Origin: Planctomycetaceae bacterium
GTDB taxonomy: Bacteria > Planctomycetota > Planctomycetia > Pirellulales > PNKZ01
Assembly (NCBI GenBank): GCA_016793115.1
Contig: JAEUIN010000407.1
Location: 124,001-188,000, forward strand
Reading direction: 5' to 3'
Length of the DNA stretch: 64,000 bases
Part shown: one piece after another, positions 52,956-61,335 of the stretch
Numbering within the stretch: position 1 is the first letter of the stretch
How the letters are laid out: every line of letters begins with the position of its first letter
Made by a program: the position numbers and the translations under genes
Notes under the pieces: generated by a model
The model's database searches: none
Told to the model about the DNA's origin: nothing
Seen by the model: only the letters and a program-made list of their open reading frames with translations

Positions 52956-54254
52956 ATGGCCGCGTCGTCCCCCGTCGCTTGGTTGGCTCGTCCGCGGGTC
53001 GCCGTCGCCTTGTTGCTGCTGATCAACCTAATGAACTACGTCGACCGGCAGGTGTTGGCCGCGGTCGAAGTAAAAATTGGGGAAGAGTTCGCGGCCGGCG
53101 GCGAGATCATTACGGACCGCGCGATGGGCTTTCTGACGACCGCGTTTCTGCTGTCGTACATGCTCATGTCGCCGCTGTTCGGCTGGCTGGCCGATCATTC
53201 GTCGCGATGGCTGATCGTGGGCTTCGGCGTCATCGCCTGGAGTTTGGCCTCGGGAGCGTCGGGCCTCGCGGCCACGTACATCGCGCTGCTCAGCACGCGC
53301 ATTTTCGTCGGCGTCGGCGAAGCGGCCTACGGCCCTGCCGCGCCGACGATCATCGCCGATCTCTACCCGCCGGAGCGGCGCGGCGGAGTACTGGCTTGGT
53401 TTTATCTAGCGATTCCGGTCGGCAGCGCGCTGGGCTACGTCTGGGGCGGCTTTATCGCCGAGCATTGGGATTGGCGGTGGGCCTTCTATCTTTCGCTGCC
53501 GCCGGGCGTGTTGCTCGGCGTCTGGGCGCTCTGCATGAAGGAACCGCGACACGGGCTGGCCGATCAGGCCGTGGTAAAGCGCACCGCGAAGTTGTCCGAC
53601 TACATGGTGTTTCTGCGCACGCCGTCCTACGTCTACAACACGCTCGGCATGACGATGATGACGTTCGCGCTCGGCGGGCTCGCCTTTTGGATGCCTCGCT
53701 ACGTGCATCTCTATCGCGACGCCGGCAGTCTCGCACACGTCAATATTCTGTTCGGCGGCATCACGGTCGTCTCCGGCATCACGGCCACGCTCATCGGCGG
53801 CTACGTCGGCGATAAACTCCGCCCGCGCTACGGCGGCGCGTATTTTCTGATCTCGGGCATCGGCATGCTCGTCGGCATGCCGTGCCTACTGGCCGTGCTC
53901 TACACGCCGTTTCCTTACGCGTGGGGCCTGATCTTCATCGCCGAGTTTTGTTTGTTCTTCAACACCGGACCGACGAACACGATCATCGCCAACGTCACGC
54001 ATCCGGCCGTGCGCAGCTCCGCCTACGCCTTGAACATCTTCCTCATTCACGCCCTCGGCGACGCCGTCTCGCCGACCTTGATCGGCTGGGTGAACGACGC
54101 CACCAAAAGCGAGGCTTTGCCTTACGGCAATATGAACCTCAGCTTCGGGCTAGTGCTCACCGTGTCGGTGTTTCTCTCGGGCGTATTCTGGCTGATGGGC
54201 GCGAAGCACCTCGCCCGCGATTCCGAACTCGCGCCGACGCGGCTGAACGCATAG
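52956..54254 (+). CDS. Spinster-type MFS transporter
   Basis: 432 residues from the ATG at 52956; a longer open frame upstream is antisense to the MgtC gene and was not used. Twelve membrane segments of the major facilitator fold. Spinster landmarks: LLLINLMNYVDRQVLAAV, FGWLADHSSRWLIVGFGV, and FVGVGEAAYGPAAPTIIADL. The family exports lysophospholipids or sphingoid lipids in animals; bacterial substrates vary. R1 repeat and thiC lie downstream. Confidence 0.9.
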   Translation: MAASSPVAWLARPRVAVALLLLINLMNYVDRQVLAAVEVKIGEEFAAGGEIITDRAMGFLTTAFLLSYMLMSPLFGWLADHSSRWLIVGFGVIAWSLASGASGLAATYIALLSTRIFVGVGEAAYGPAAPTIIADLYPPERRGGVLAWFYLAIPVGSALGYVWGGFIAEHWDWRWAFYLSLPPGVLLGVWALCMKEPRHGLADQAVVKRTAKLSDYMVFLRTPSYVYNTLGMTMMTFALGGLAFWMPRYVHLYRDAGSLAHVNILFGGITVVSGITATLIGGYVGDKLRPRYGGAYFLISGIGMLVGMPCLLAVLYTPFPYAWGLIFIAEFCLFFNTGPTNTIIANVTHPAVRSSAYALNIFLIHALGDAVSPTLIGWVNDATKSEALPYGNMNLSFGLVLTVSVFLSGVFWLMGAKHLARDSELAPTRLNA

Positions 54255-54257
54255 GGC

Positions 54258-54279
54258 GGGTCGAGCGCAGCGAGACCCA
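54258..54279. repeat. Dispersed repeat R1, copy 3
   Basis: GGGTCGAGCGCAGCGAGACC followed by CA, in the 36-base gap between the convergent transporter and thiC genes. Confidence 0.75.
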
Positions 54280-54290
54280 CCCTGCGGCTC

Positions 54291-55643
54291 TTACGCTCCG
54301 GCCGTGCCCGCCGGAATCTCCACCGCTCGGCTCGGCACGCCGCCGTTTTCTTCGGCCATCGCGCGGATCTCTTCCGTGATCTTCATGCTGCAGTACTTCG
54401 GTCCGCACATGCTGCAGAAGTGCGCGCTCTTGAACGTGTCTTGCGGCAGCGTCTCGTCGTGCATCCGCCGGGCCGTTTCCGGATCGAGCGCCAAGCGGAA
54501 CTGCTCGTTCCAATCGAAGTTGAAGCGGGCCTTGCTCAAGGCGTCGTCGCGATCGCGCGCTCCCTTGCGGTGCCGCGCCAAGTCGGCCGCGTGGGCCGCG
54601 ATCTTGTACGCGATCACCCCTTGCTTGACGTCTTCCTTATCGGGCAGGCCGAGGTGTTCCTTCGGCGTTACGTAGCAGAGCATCGCCGCGCCGCTCCAGC
54701 CGGCCAAGGCCGCGCCGATCGCGCTGGTGATGTGGTCGTAGCCCGGAGCGATGTCCGTCGTGAGGGGGCCAAGCACGTAGAACGGCGCTTCGTCGCACAC
54801 TTTCATCTGCCGCTTGATGTTCATGTCGATCTGGTCCATCGGCACGTGGCCGGGGCCTTCGACCATGACCTGCGTGTTCTTCGCCCAGCCGCGGCGCGTG
54901 AGATCCCCCAGCACGTCGAGCTCGGCGAACTGCGCTTCGTCGCTGGCGTCGGCGATGCTCCCGGGGCGCAAGCTGTCTCCCAAGCTCCAGGTCACGTCGT
55001 AGGCGTGCATGATGTCGCACAAATCCTCGAACGACTCATAGAGCGGGTTCTGCTTGCGATGCGCCATCATCCACTTGGCGATCAAGGAGCCGCCGCGGCT
55101 GACGATTCCCGTCACCCGGTTCATCGTCAGGTGCAGGTGTTCGTAAAGAATGCCCGCATGCACGGTCATGTAGTCGACGCCTTGCTTGGCCTGATGCTCG
55201 ACCATGTCCAAGAAGTGCTGCGGCCGCATGTCTTCGATGTTGCCGCCGAGCTCTTCGAGCATTTGGTAAATCGGCACCGTGCCGATCGGCACCGGCGAAG
55301 CGTCGATGATCGCCGCGCGGATCGTGTCGATGTTCTTCCCGGTCGAAAGATCCATCACCGTGTCGGCGCCGTAGTGCACGGCCATGTGCAGCTTGTCGAG
55401 CTCCGTGGCGATATCGCTCGTCACGGCCGAGTTGCCGATATTCGCGTTGATTTTGCACTTCGCCGCGATGCCGATGCCCATCGGCTCGAGCTTCTTCGTG
55501 AGGTGCACTTTATTGGCCGGAATCACCATCCGACCGCGGGCCACTTCGTCGCGCACCAACTCCGGCGTGAGGTCTTCGCGCTTGGCGACATACTCCATTT
55601 CAGGCGTAATCGTTCCGGCGCGGGCTTGTTCGATCTGCGTCAT
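54291..55643 (-). CDS. thiC: Phosphomethylpyrimidine synthase ThiC
   Basis: 450 residues from the ATG at 55643; GGAGG lies about 11 bases upstream. ThiC landmarks are NANIGNSAV, GADTVMDLSTGKNI, VGIV-type VTGIVSRGGSLIAKW, and MVEGPGHVPMDQI. The C-terminal cluster motif is CSMCGPKYC. It is a radical SAM enzyme that makes HMP-P from AIR in thiamine synthesis. It is the short bacterial form without the long N-terminal domain. No TPP riboswitch was found upstream. Confidence 0.97.
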   Translation of the reverse strand: MTQIEQARAGTITPEMEYVAKREDLTPELVRDEVARGRMVIPANKVHLTKKLEPMGIGIAAKCKINANIGNSAVTSDIATELDKLHMAVHYGADTVMDLSTGKNIDTIRAAIIDASPVPIGTVPIYQMLEELGGNIEDMRPQHFLDMVEHQAKQGVDYMTVHAGILYEHLHLTMNRVTGIVSRGGSLIAKWMMAHRKQNPLYESFEDLCDIMHAYDVTWSLGDSLRPGSIADASDEAQFAELDVLGDLTRRGWAKNTQVMVEGPGHVPMDQIDMNIKRQMKVCDEAPFYVLGPLTTDIAPGYDHITSAIGAALAGWSGAAMLCYVTPKEHLGLPDKEDVKQGVIAYKIAAHAADLARHRKGARDRDDALSKARFNFDWNEQFRLALDPETARRMHDETLPQDTFKSAHFCSMCGPKYCSMKITEEIRAMAEENGGVPSRAVEIPAGTAGA

Positions 55644-55900
55644 CGCGAAGAAAACCTCCGTGGCACGAGGCATGAGGCGAACTGCGGGAACGGCTCCCCT
55701 CTTGCCGCAAAAAATCAACGCCGGCAACGACTTGCGGTCGCTCACCGGCAGCGATTTATCGTATCGACGGAGGCCCGGATGTCAAACCGGGGGGACTGCG
55801 CATCCGCCCATCCGCGGCGGTTGCGAAGGCGCAGCGCTTTTAAGTCGGCTCTTGATCGCGGCCGGGCGCACGGCGGTGACTTCCCGTGGAGCGATCGCTG

Positions 55901-56119
55901 CTAAGACTTCGGCGAACGCCGATCGCCGCGATCTCCCTGGCCGGGCTTCGCGGTGCTCTTGGCTTGGCGGCGCCGATCGGCGTTCAACGACCGGCCGACG
56001 TCGTCGCTCTCCGAAAAACGGCCTCCTTCGTCGCGGCGCACGTACCGCTTATCGCGACCGGTATCGATCAGTTCGCGGGGCGACGATTTCTTGCCTGCCG
56101 CACTTTTTGCCTTGGCCAT
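55901..56119 (-). CDS. Small basic protein of unknown function (72 aa)
   Basis: 72 residues from the ATG at 56119, with TAGGAG upstream. It reads SPRELIDTGRDKRYVRRDEG followed by GRFSESDDVGRSLNADRRRQ, a motif of small, disordered, widespread bacterial proteins known from soil proteobacteria. Lys and Arg richness suggests nucleic-acid contact, but no function is established. It sits next to the regulator and SDR/Ku group. Confidence 0.75.
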   Translation of the reverse strand: MAKAKSAAGKKSSPRELIDTGRDKRYVRRDEGGRFSESDDVGRSLNADRRRQAKSTAKPGQGDRGDRRSPKS

Positions 56120-56248
56120 GACCCGTTCTCCTACCGCGAGAGTGATTAGGATCTCACTAACGACGTTGTGGAGAGTGCAAACGCCGGGCCGGTCGCAGCC
56201 TGGTGCGAGCGGCGGCGAATTGGTTTGTGCCCGGAGAGAAGGCGCAGT

Positions 56249-56908
56249 TCAGCGCGTCTCCAACAACCACTGCACCGCGACGCGGATCAAATCGTTGTGC
56301 GTCGCGAGGTCGAGCTTTTGCTTGATCCGCGCGCGATAGGTTTCCACCGTCTTCACGCTTAAGTTCAAGCGCTCGGCGATCTGTTGCACGTTGGAGCCTT
56401 CGCCGATCGACAGAAACACTTCCAATTCGCGGTCCGACAAACTCTCGACCGACCCCGCGCGGCGGGGGCGATACTTCCGCAGCACCGGGCGAGGCGGGGG
56501 CGGGGTCGGTCGCACGGCCGTGCGAATCGTCTCGACGAACGAATCGATGGAGTCGCGCTTGGAGATGTAGCCCAAGGCGCCGGCCCGCCGCGCGCGGTCG
56601 GCGTAGAGTTGCTTGTCGTACATCGACCAAACGAACACGACGCACTGCGGATACTCGGTGCGAAACCGTTTGACGAGATCGAGCCCGTTACCCGACGGCA
56701 AGGCGATGTCGACGACGAGGATATCGGCCCCGCTGTCGGGAAGCAGGAATTCGGCCTCGGATATATCCGCGGCCTCGCCGCAGAACGCAAACTCGGTCGA
56801 CCGCGCCAGCCACGACTTGATCCCATCGCGCACGGCCGGATGATCGTCCACGATGAAGACGCGCTTGCATTCCGTATCGCTGCGATCCTGTCTGATATCC
56901 GTTAACAT
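56249..56908 (-). CDS. NarL/FixJ-type response regulator
   Basis: 219 residues from the ATG at 56908. The receiver spans 16-135: acidic pair in FIVDDHPAVRDG, phospho-acceptor Asp67 in LVVDIALPSGNG, and Lys in GYISKRDS. A Pro/Arg-rich linker (TPPPPRPVLRKYRPRR) leads to a LuxR-type HTH at ~150-210 (LSDRELEVFLSIGEGSNVQQ, LNLSVKTVETYRARIKQKL). The kinase is not in the window. A perfect palindrome lies 139 bases upstream. Confidence 0.94.
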   Translation of the reverse strand: MLTDIRQDRSDTECKRVFIVDDHPAVRDGIKSWLARSTEFAFCGEAADISEAEFLLPDSGADILVVDIALPSGNGLDLVKRFRTEYPQCVVFVWSMYDKQLYADRARRAGALGYISKRDSIDSFVETIRTAVRPTPPPPRPVLRKYRPRRAGSVESLSDRELEVFLSIGEGSNVQQIAERLNLSVKTVETYRARIKQKLDLATHNDLIRVAVQWLLETR

Positions 56909-57046
56909 CGGTTTTCCCTCATTGAGTCGACTCTGGGGCGTCGCAGTCCGTTTCGCGATTCGCATTCGGCCGCCGCGCCCGCATCGTTGCACCGGCCGCG
57001 CGAACGAAGGGCGTACACGCCAGCAAATCTAGTTCCCCCTAGCCTC

Positions 57047-57058
57047 GGGTAATTACCC
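57047..57058. promoter_or_regulatory. Perfect palindrome, possible operator
   Basis: GGGTAATTACCC is a perfect 12-base palindrome upstream of the NarL-type gene and within the 582-base gap 56909-57490. It may be a regulator site. The remainder of the gap shows no supported gene. Confidence 0.4.
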
Positions 57059-57490
57059 CTGTTGTAAAGGACCCCTGGCGGTTTCGCGAAGTATTTTCCG
57101 GCAGGCCACGCCCGACGGAAGCGCCTTATGGTCGAACTTCGCCCCCGCTGTGCAACTGTTTTGGTAGGGCGCTCACCGACGCCGTTGATTAATTCGGCTT
57201 CGCGTCGGCCTTGAGCAAGTGTTAGCAAGCGACGGTAAGTTCCGCATCGAGCGACCCGCCTCCGCCTGGCCGTCATCGACATTCTGAAATCGGTGCCGGA
57301 AGCGTCTCTTCGAGATCGCCGCGTCGAGGTCTGTTGGGGAAGTTCCGACAATGTCCGACGACCGGCGATGAGTCGCTCGAATCGCCGTCGACCGCTGAGC
57401 GATTTGAGTTCATCGGATTCGGTCCGACAGACAACGCGCCCGCCGACGTGACAATTCGGTGCAGAGTCGTCATCGGCATCAGGTGTTGTT

Positions 57491-57712
57491 ATGTCGCTTC
57501 CTGCCCCTGTTTGTCCCAACTGCGAGAGCGATCACCTCGTACTCGTAAGTTCGCGTGAAGGTTCCGACTTCTTCGATCCCGACACGGGCGAACTCATCCG
57601 TCGCACGATCTGCATCTATCAGTGTGCATGCGGCCGCGAATTCGCCCAGGCGTTTCAAAGCACGACGACCGATTTTTTCGACGTCGCCGTTCCGCCGCGC
57701 GTTTCGAGTTGA
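57491..57712 (+). CDS. Small zinc-ribbon-like protein (73 aa)
   Basis: 73 residues from the ATG at 57491. C-x-x-C in PVCPNCESDH and C-x-C in YQCACGREF could bind one zinc, as in small zinc ribbons; between them lie SSREGSDFFDPDTGELIRRT. The upstream AGGTG is a weak ribosome site. It could be a stress or nucleic-acid-binding accessory. No named family. Confidence 0.6.
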   Translation: MSLPAPVCPNCESDHLVLVSSREGSDFFDPDTGELIRRTICIYQCACGREFAQAFQSTTTDFFDVAVPPRVSS

Positions 57713-57817
57713 GCGTGCGGCGTCGCTGATCGTCCTCCTTTTGTGCGGCACTCTGATTGCACAAATTCCGAAAGTAAATCGGCAACGCAATCGAATTCGC
57801 TTACGGAGAACTTTTTC

Positions 57818-58105
57818 ATGACAAGCGCTACCAAACGAACGACGGATCACGCGCGGATCAAGAATTGGGCGGAGAAGCACGGCGGCAAGCCGGCGACGAT
57901 CAAGGACACGCCGAAGTCCGGCGAAGACGCCGGTCTGTTGCGAATCGACTTTCCCGGCGGGGCCGCGAATCCGCCGCTCGAACCGATCAGTTGGGACGCT
58001 TTCTTCGAGAAGTTCGATTCCGAGAAGCTCGCGATGATCTACCAAGAAGAAAAGGCCGACGGCGACGACAGCACGTTCTGCAAGTTTGTGAGTCGCGACG
58101 GCTAG
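57818..58105 (+). CDS. Conserved small protein, acidic C-terminus (95 aa)
   Basis: 95 residues from the ATG at 57818 (ACGGAGAA upstream). It reads RTTDHARIKNWAEKHGGKPA, then LLRIDFPGG and ISWDAFFEKFDSEKLAMIYQ. Widespread relatives are often mislabelled 1,4-alpha-glucan branching enzyme; this one has no glycosidase domain. It resembles stress-regulated small proteins found near SDR and Ku genes, but function is unknown. Confidence 0.8.
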   Translation: MTSATKRTTDHARIKNWAEKHGGKPATIKDTPKSGEDAGLLRIDFPGGAANPPLEPISWDAFFEKFDSEKLAMIYQEEKADGDDSTFCKFVSRDG

Positions 58106-58180
58106 AACCAAACACGTCGTCGCGGGGTCGGGGCGAAACGGAGCGTCCCCCGGCCCCGGCGACGTTCTCGTGAAGCGTCG

Positions 58181-59053
58181 CTAGCCCGCCCGCGTTTCGC
58201 CTCCCAACACGGTCAGAATTTCGCCGCTGATGTAGCTCGAATCGGCGTTGGAGGCGAAAAATACGAACGCCGGCGCGACTTCCTCCGGTTGCCCGGGCCG
58301 CTCGAGCGGCGTGTCGGCGCCGTGCTGCGCCACTTCTTCCGCCGGCTTCGAGACCGGTTGCAGCGGCGTCCAGATCGGGCCGGGCGCGACGCAATTAACG
58401 CGAATCCGCCGCTCGGCCAGGTTCTGCGCGAGCGACTTCGTGAACGCGTGAATCGCTCCCTTGGTCGCGGCGTAGTCGATCAGGTTCTTGCTTCCCTCCA
58501 GGCCGGTGATGGAGCCGCAGTTGATGATGGCTCCTCCTTCCGGCAAGTGCTTCAAGGCCGCTTTCGCCATTTGAAAATAGCCGTAGATGTTGGTGCGAAA
58601 CGTCGTGTCCCAATCGTCGTCGCTGATCTCCTCGAGGCTGGGACGCGATTGCTGATAGGCGGCGTTGTTCACCAGCACGTCGAGCTTGCCGAATTCCTCC
58701 ACCGTCCGCTGCACGGCCTGTTTGCAAAACTCACGGTCGCGCACGTCGCCCGGCAGCAGCAAAGCCCGCCTGCCTTCTTGTTCGATCGCGTGCTTCGTCG
58801 TTTCCGCGTCCGACTGTTCGGCCGGCAAGTACACGATTGCGACGTCGGCCCCTTCGCGTGCGAAAAGCACGGCGACCGAGCGACCGATGCCGGAGTCACC
58901 GCCGGTGACGAGCGCGACTTTGTCCGCCAACTTCTCGGCACCGCGGTATTGCGTTGCCAGGTATTGCGGCCGCGGCCTCATGTTCGATTCCAAGCCGGGC
59001 TTCGGTTGGGTTTGCGGCGGCAACGGCGATCGGGGATGCGATTCACTCATCAA
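58181..59053 (-). CDS. Short-chain dehydrogenase with N-terminal tail (YghA type)
   Basis: 290 residues. The N-terminal ~40 residues are a polar Pro/Gln arm. The Rossmann motif is ALVTGGDSGIGRSVA. NAA in VLVNNAAYQ, catalytic Ser in INCGSITGLEG and the Tyr-Lys pair YAATKGA are intact. It resembles YghA/YhdF oxidoreductases found in general-stress regulons of many bacteria. Substrate unknown. Downstream of the next SDR gene at 59090 on the same strand, 36 bases apart, so likely co-transcribed. Confidence 0.93.
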   Translation of the reverse strand: MMSESHPRSPLPPQTQPKPGLESNMRPRPQYLATQYRGAEKLADKVALVTGGDSGIGRSVAVLFAREGADVAIVYLPAEQSDAETTKHAIEQEGRRALLLPGDVRDREFCKQAVQRTVEEFGKLDVLVNNAAYQQSRPSLEEISDDDWDTTFRTNIYGYFQMAKAALKHLPEGGAIINCGSITGLEGSKNLIDYAATKGAIHAFTKSLAQNLAERRIRVNCVAPGPIWTPLQPVSKPAEEVAQHGADTPLERPGQPEEVAPAFVFFASNADSSYISGEILTVLGGETRAG

Positions 59054-59089
59054 AACGGCCTCGCGCGTGAAAGGGAAAACGAAAAAGGT

Positions 59090-59974
59090 TTACTGCAATC
59101 CGGTCGTCGAGCCGGCCGCGGCCGCCGCTTCGCTCGCTTCATGCAGCGAACCGGCCGGATGCCGCGGCGGAGCGTCGCTGCGGAGGCTCGACGCTTGCTT
59201 GGCCGCCAAGCGATCGCCGAGGCCCGGCAAAAACTTCGCCATCGCCGTGTTGAGCATCGCCTTGCCGCCGACTTTCTTGTCGCGCGTCGGTCGTTCCGCC
59301 GCGTTGAGAATCGCCGCCGCCACTTGTTTCGGGTCGAGCGTCGGACTCGGCAACGAGGGTTCGCAGTCCATGAAGTTGCGGGCATGCTGCGGGAAGGGGG
59401 TGTTTACGGCGGTCGGCTGGATGAGCGTCACGGTGACGTCGTCGTTCTCCAGCAACTCCAGTTCAATGCGCAGCGAATCGGTGAAGCCTTTCACGGCGTG
59501 CTTGGTCGCCGTATACATGCCCAAGAGCGGAGTCGCGGCCTCGGAGACCTCGCTGCCGACGTTGATCAAGGTGCCTGCGCTCTTTTTCAGATAGGGCAAT
59601 GCGGCGAGCGAGCCGTGAACCACGCCCCAAAAGTTGATGTCGAACAAGCGCCGGGCGTCTTCATAGTCGCACTCGTCGAGCCGGCCGTACATGCCCAGCC
59701 CGGCGTTGTTGACCCAGGTGTCGATGCGTCCAAATCGCTCAGCCGCTCGTTTGGCGGCCCGCTCGACCTGAGCGCGCTCGGCGACGTCGCAAACGACGAC
59801 GAGCGAGCGCTTGCCGCTGGGATCGATGCGGCGGGCGATGTCTTCGAGCGTGTGTTCGCTCCGCGCCACCAAGACGACGATCGCGCCGGCTTCGGCGGCA
59901 TGTTCCGCGGTGGCCAACCCAATGCCGCTGGAAGCGCCGGTAATGACGAGAACTTGGTCGCCGAGCGGCTTCAT
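59090..59974 (-). CDS. Short-chain dehydrogenase
   Basis: 294 residues from the ATG at 59974 (MKPLGDQVLVITGASSGIGL). TGxxxGIG cofactor motif, NNAG in WVNNAGLGMYG, and Ser plus Tyr-Lys in INVGSEVSEAATPLLGMYTATKHAV. The C-terminal ~60 residues extend past the usual fold (KFLPGLGDRLAAKQAS, ending in an Ala-rich tail). Often found beside Ku or KatE-type genes in stress islands. Substrate unknown. Confidence 0.93.
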   Translation of the reverse strand: MKPLGDQVLVITGASSGIGLATAEHAAEAGAIVVLVARSEHTLEDIARRIDPSGKRSLVVVCDVAERAQVERAAKRAAERFGRIDTWVNNAGLGMYGRLDECDYEDARRLFDINFWGVVHGSLAALPYLKKSAGTLINVGSEVSEAATPLLGMYTATKHAVKGFTDSLRIELELLENDDVTVTLIQPTAVNTPFPQHARNFMDCEPSLPSPTLDPKQVAAAILNAAERPTRDKKVGGKAMLNTAMAKFLPGLGDRLAAKQASSLRSDAPPRHPAGSLHEASEAAAAAGSTTGLQ

Positions 59975-60381
59975 GATCGCACCTTCGCAGTGAGTGTCGG
60001 GCGTATGACGACATCGCGCTATGCGACGCCGATACCTTTCCGGCTTGGCAATCGGCGTTCCCTCAAGCCGTGCCGGCATGGGGCTCGGCACAGGTTGGCG
60101 CTCGTGCATCGGCGGGCTTGCCGCCATGTCGCGCGGGTGAAGAGGATTTGCGGCCGAAGTGCGGAGGAAATCGGTAATTGGAGCGGAACTTGCAAAAACC
60201 CCGTTGGGTCGTCGCGCGGCCTGGCGAGCGCCGGAATCGCCGCGATAAACGGTCAGGCCGGCGGACTGTCGACCATCCGCGCCCGGCGCGTAGCGGCGTT
60301 GAACGCCTCCGGCGCCGGCCGCCGAGCCGGCTCGCCGCCGGAGCTAATTAGGACTTCTTTCGTCTCGAAGGAGCGTGAATC
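59975..60381. other. Divergent gap between SDR and Ku genes
   Basis: 407 bases. A GC-rich hairpin lies near its right end (CTCCGGCG at 60307-60314 with CGCCGGAG at 60336-60343). AAGGAG for ku is at about 60370. No RNA gene or consensus promoter was found. Confidence 0.5.
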
Positions 60382-61323
60382 ATGGCCGCCGCTCATCGCC
60401 GCCGTTCCTCCCGCCGCGCCGCACCCAAACGCGGACCGCGGGCTAGCTGGAAGGGGAATCTCCGCTTCGGCTTGGTCTCGTTCTCCGTGCAGGCGTTCAA
60501 CGCGCACATTCAAGGCGAAGGGGCCGTGGCCTTTCACCAGTTGCACGCCGATTGCGGTCGCCGCATTCGCTACGAAAAGCATTGCCCCGTTCACGGCGCG
60601 GTGTCGAACGATGAAATCGTGACCGCTCACGAATACGCGAAAGGTAAATACGTCGAAGTCGACGACGCCGAGCTCGACGCCATGCGCACCGACGCCGAGA
60701 AGGCCCTGACGCTCGATTCGTTCATCGAACCGGAAGACTTCGACCCGCTCTATTTCGACGGCCGCATGTACTATTTGGTTCCCGACGGCGATGCGGCGTT
60801 GGAACCGTTCGCCGTGTTCCGCCGCGCTTTGACCAACGAAGATCGCTATGCCGTGGGGCAGTTCGCTTTTTCCGGCAAGGAGCAAGTCGCCGTCGTGCGA
60901 CCCTACGGCGACGTGCTGCATCTCGCGCTTTTAAACTACGCAGCCGAAATTCGCGACGCCGCCGACGTAGCCGTCGACGAGCCGACGATCCGCAACGTCG
61001 AAAAGAAAGTGCGCATGGCGGAGCAAATCATACGCAGTTGGGAATCGGATCGCTTCGACTTCGCTTCTTACACCGACGAATACCTCGAACGGGTCCGCGA
61101 TCTTATCGACGCCAAGTTGAAGGGCCGGACGATCGAAGCGCCGGAGGCCGAGGACGAACCGGACGTCGTCAACTTGATGGACGCTCTCAAGCGAAGCCTC
61201 GAAGGCAAGCACGGCGGGCGCCGTTCCGAGCGCCACACCCTGCCGCACTCCGCCGCCGCCCATCGCACGATCCGCCAACCGAAGAAGTCGGCCCGCCGCG
61301 GAAAGAAACGGCGCGCCTCGTGA
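60382..61323 (+). CDS. ku: Ku DNA-end-binding protein
   Basis: 313 residues. Basic arm (HRRRSSRRAAPKRGPR), then the Ku core: SWKGNLRFGLVSFSVQAFNA, HQLHADCGRRIRYEKHCPVH, and VRPYGDVLHLALLNYAAEIR. The C-terminus is Lys/Arg-rich (QPKKSARRGKKRRAS), a form that aids DNA binding. It binds double-strand ends in non-homologous end joining, normally with LigD, which is not in this window. AAGGAG precedes the ATG. Confidence 0.95.
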   Translation: MAAAHRRRSSRRAAPKRGPRASWKGNLRFGLVSFSVQAFNAHIQGEGAVAFHQLHADCGRRIRYEKHCPVHGAVSNDEIVTAHEYAKGKYVEVDDAELDAMRTDAEKALTLDSFIEPEDFDPLYFDGRMYYLVPDGDAALEPFAVFRRALTNEDRYAVGQFAFSGKEQVAVVRPYGDVLHLALLNYAAEIRDAADVAVDEPTIRNVEKKVRMAEQIIRSWESDRFDFASYTDEYLERVRDLIDAKLKGRTIEAPEAEDEPDVVNLMDALKRSLEGKHGGRRSERHTLPHSAAAHRTIRQPKKSARRGKKRRAS

Positions 61324-61335
61324 TGCGGCTCGCCG

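Noticed and set aside
55644..55900. TPP riboswitch ahead of thiC
   Set aside because: Neither the CTGAGA motif nor the ACCTGAT-type element is present on the minus strand.
57818..58105. Label 1,4-alpha-glucan branching enzyme
   Set aside because: The product has 95 residues and no glycoside hydrolase domain; the name is a known carry-over error.
58289..60622. 777-codon plus-strand frame across two SDR genes and into ku
   Set aside because: Arg-rich with no domain, antisense to two intact dehydrogenases and overlapping the true Ku start.
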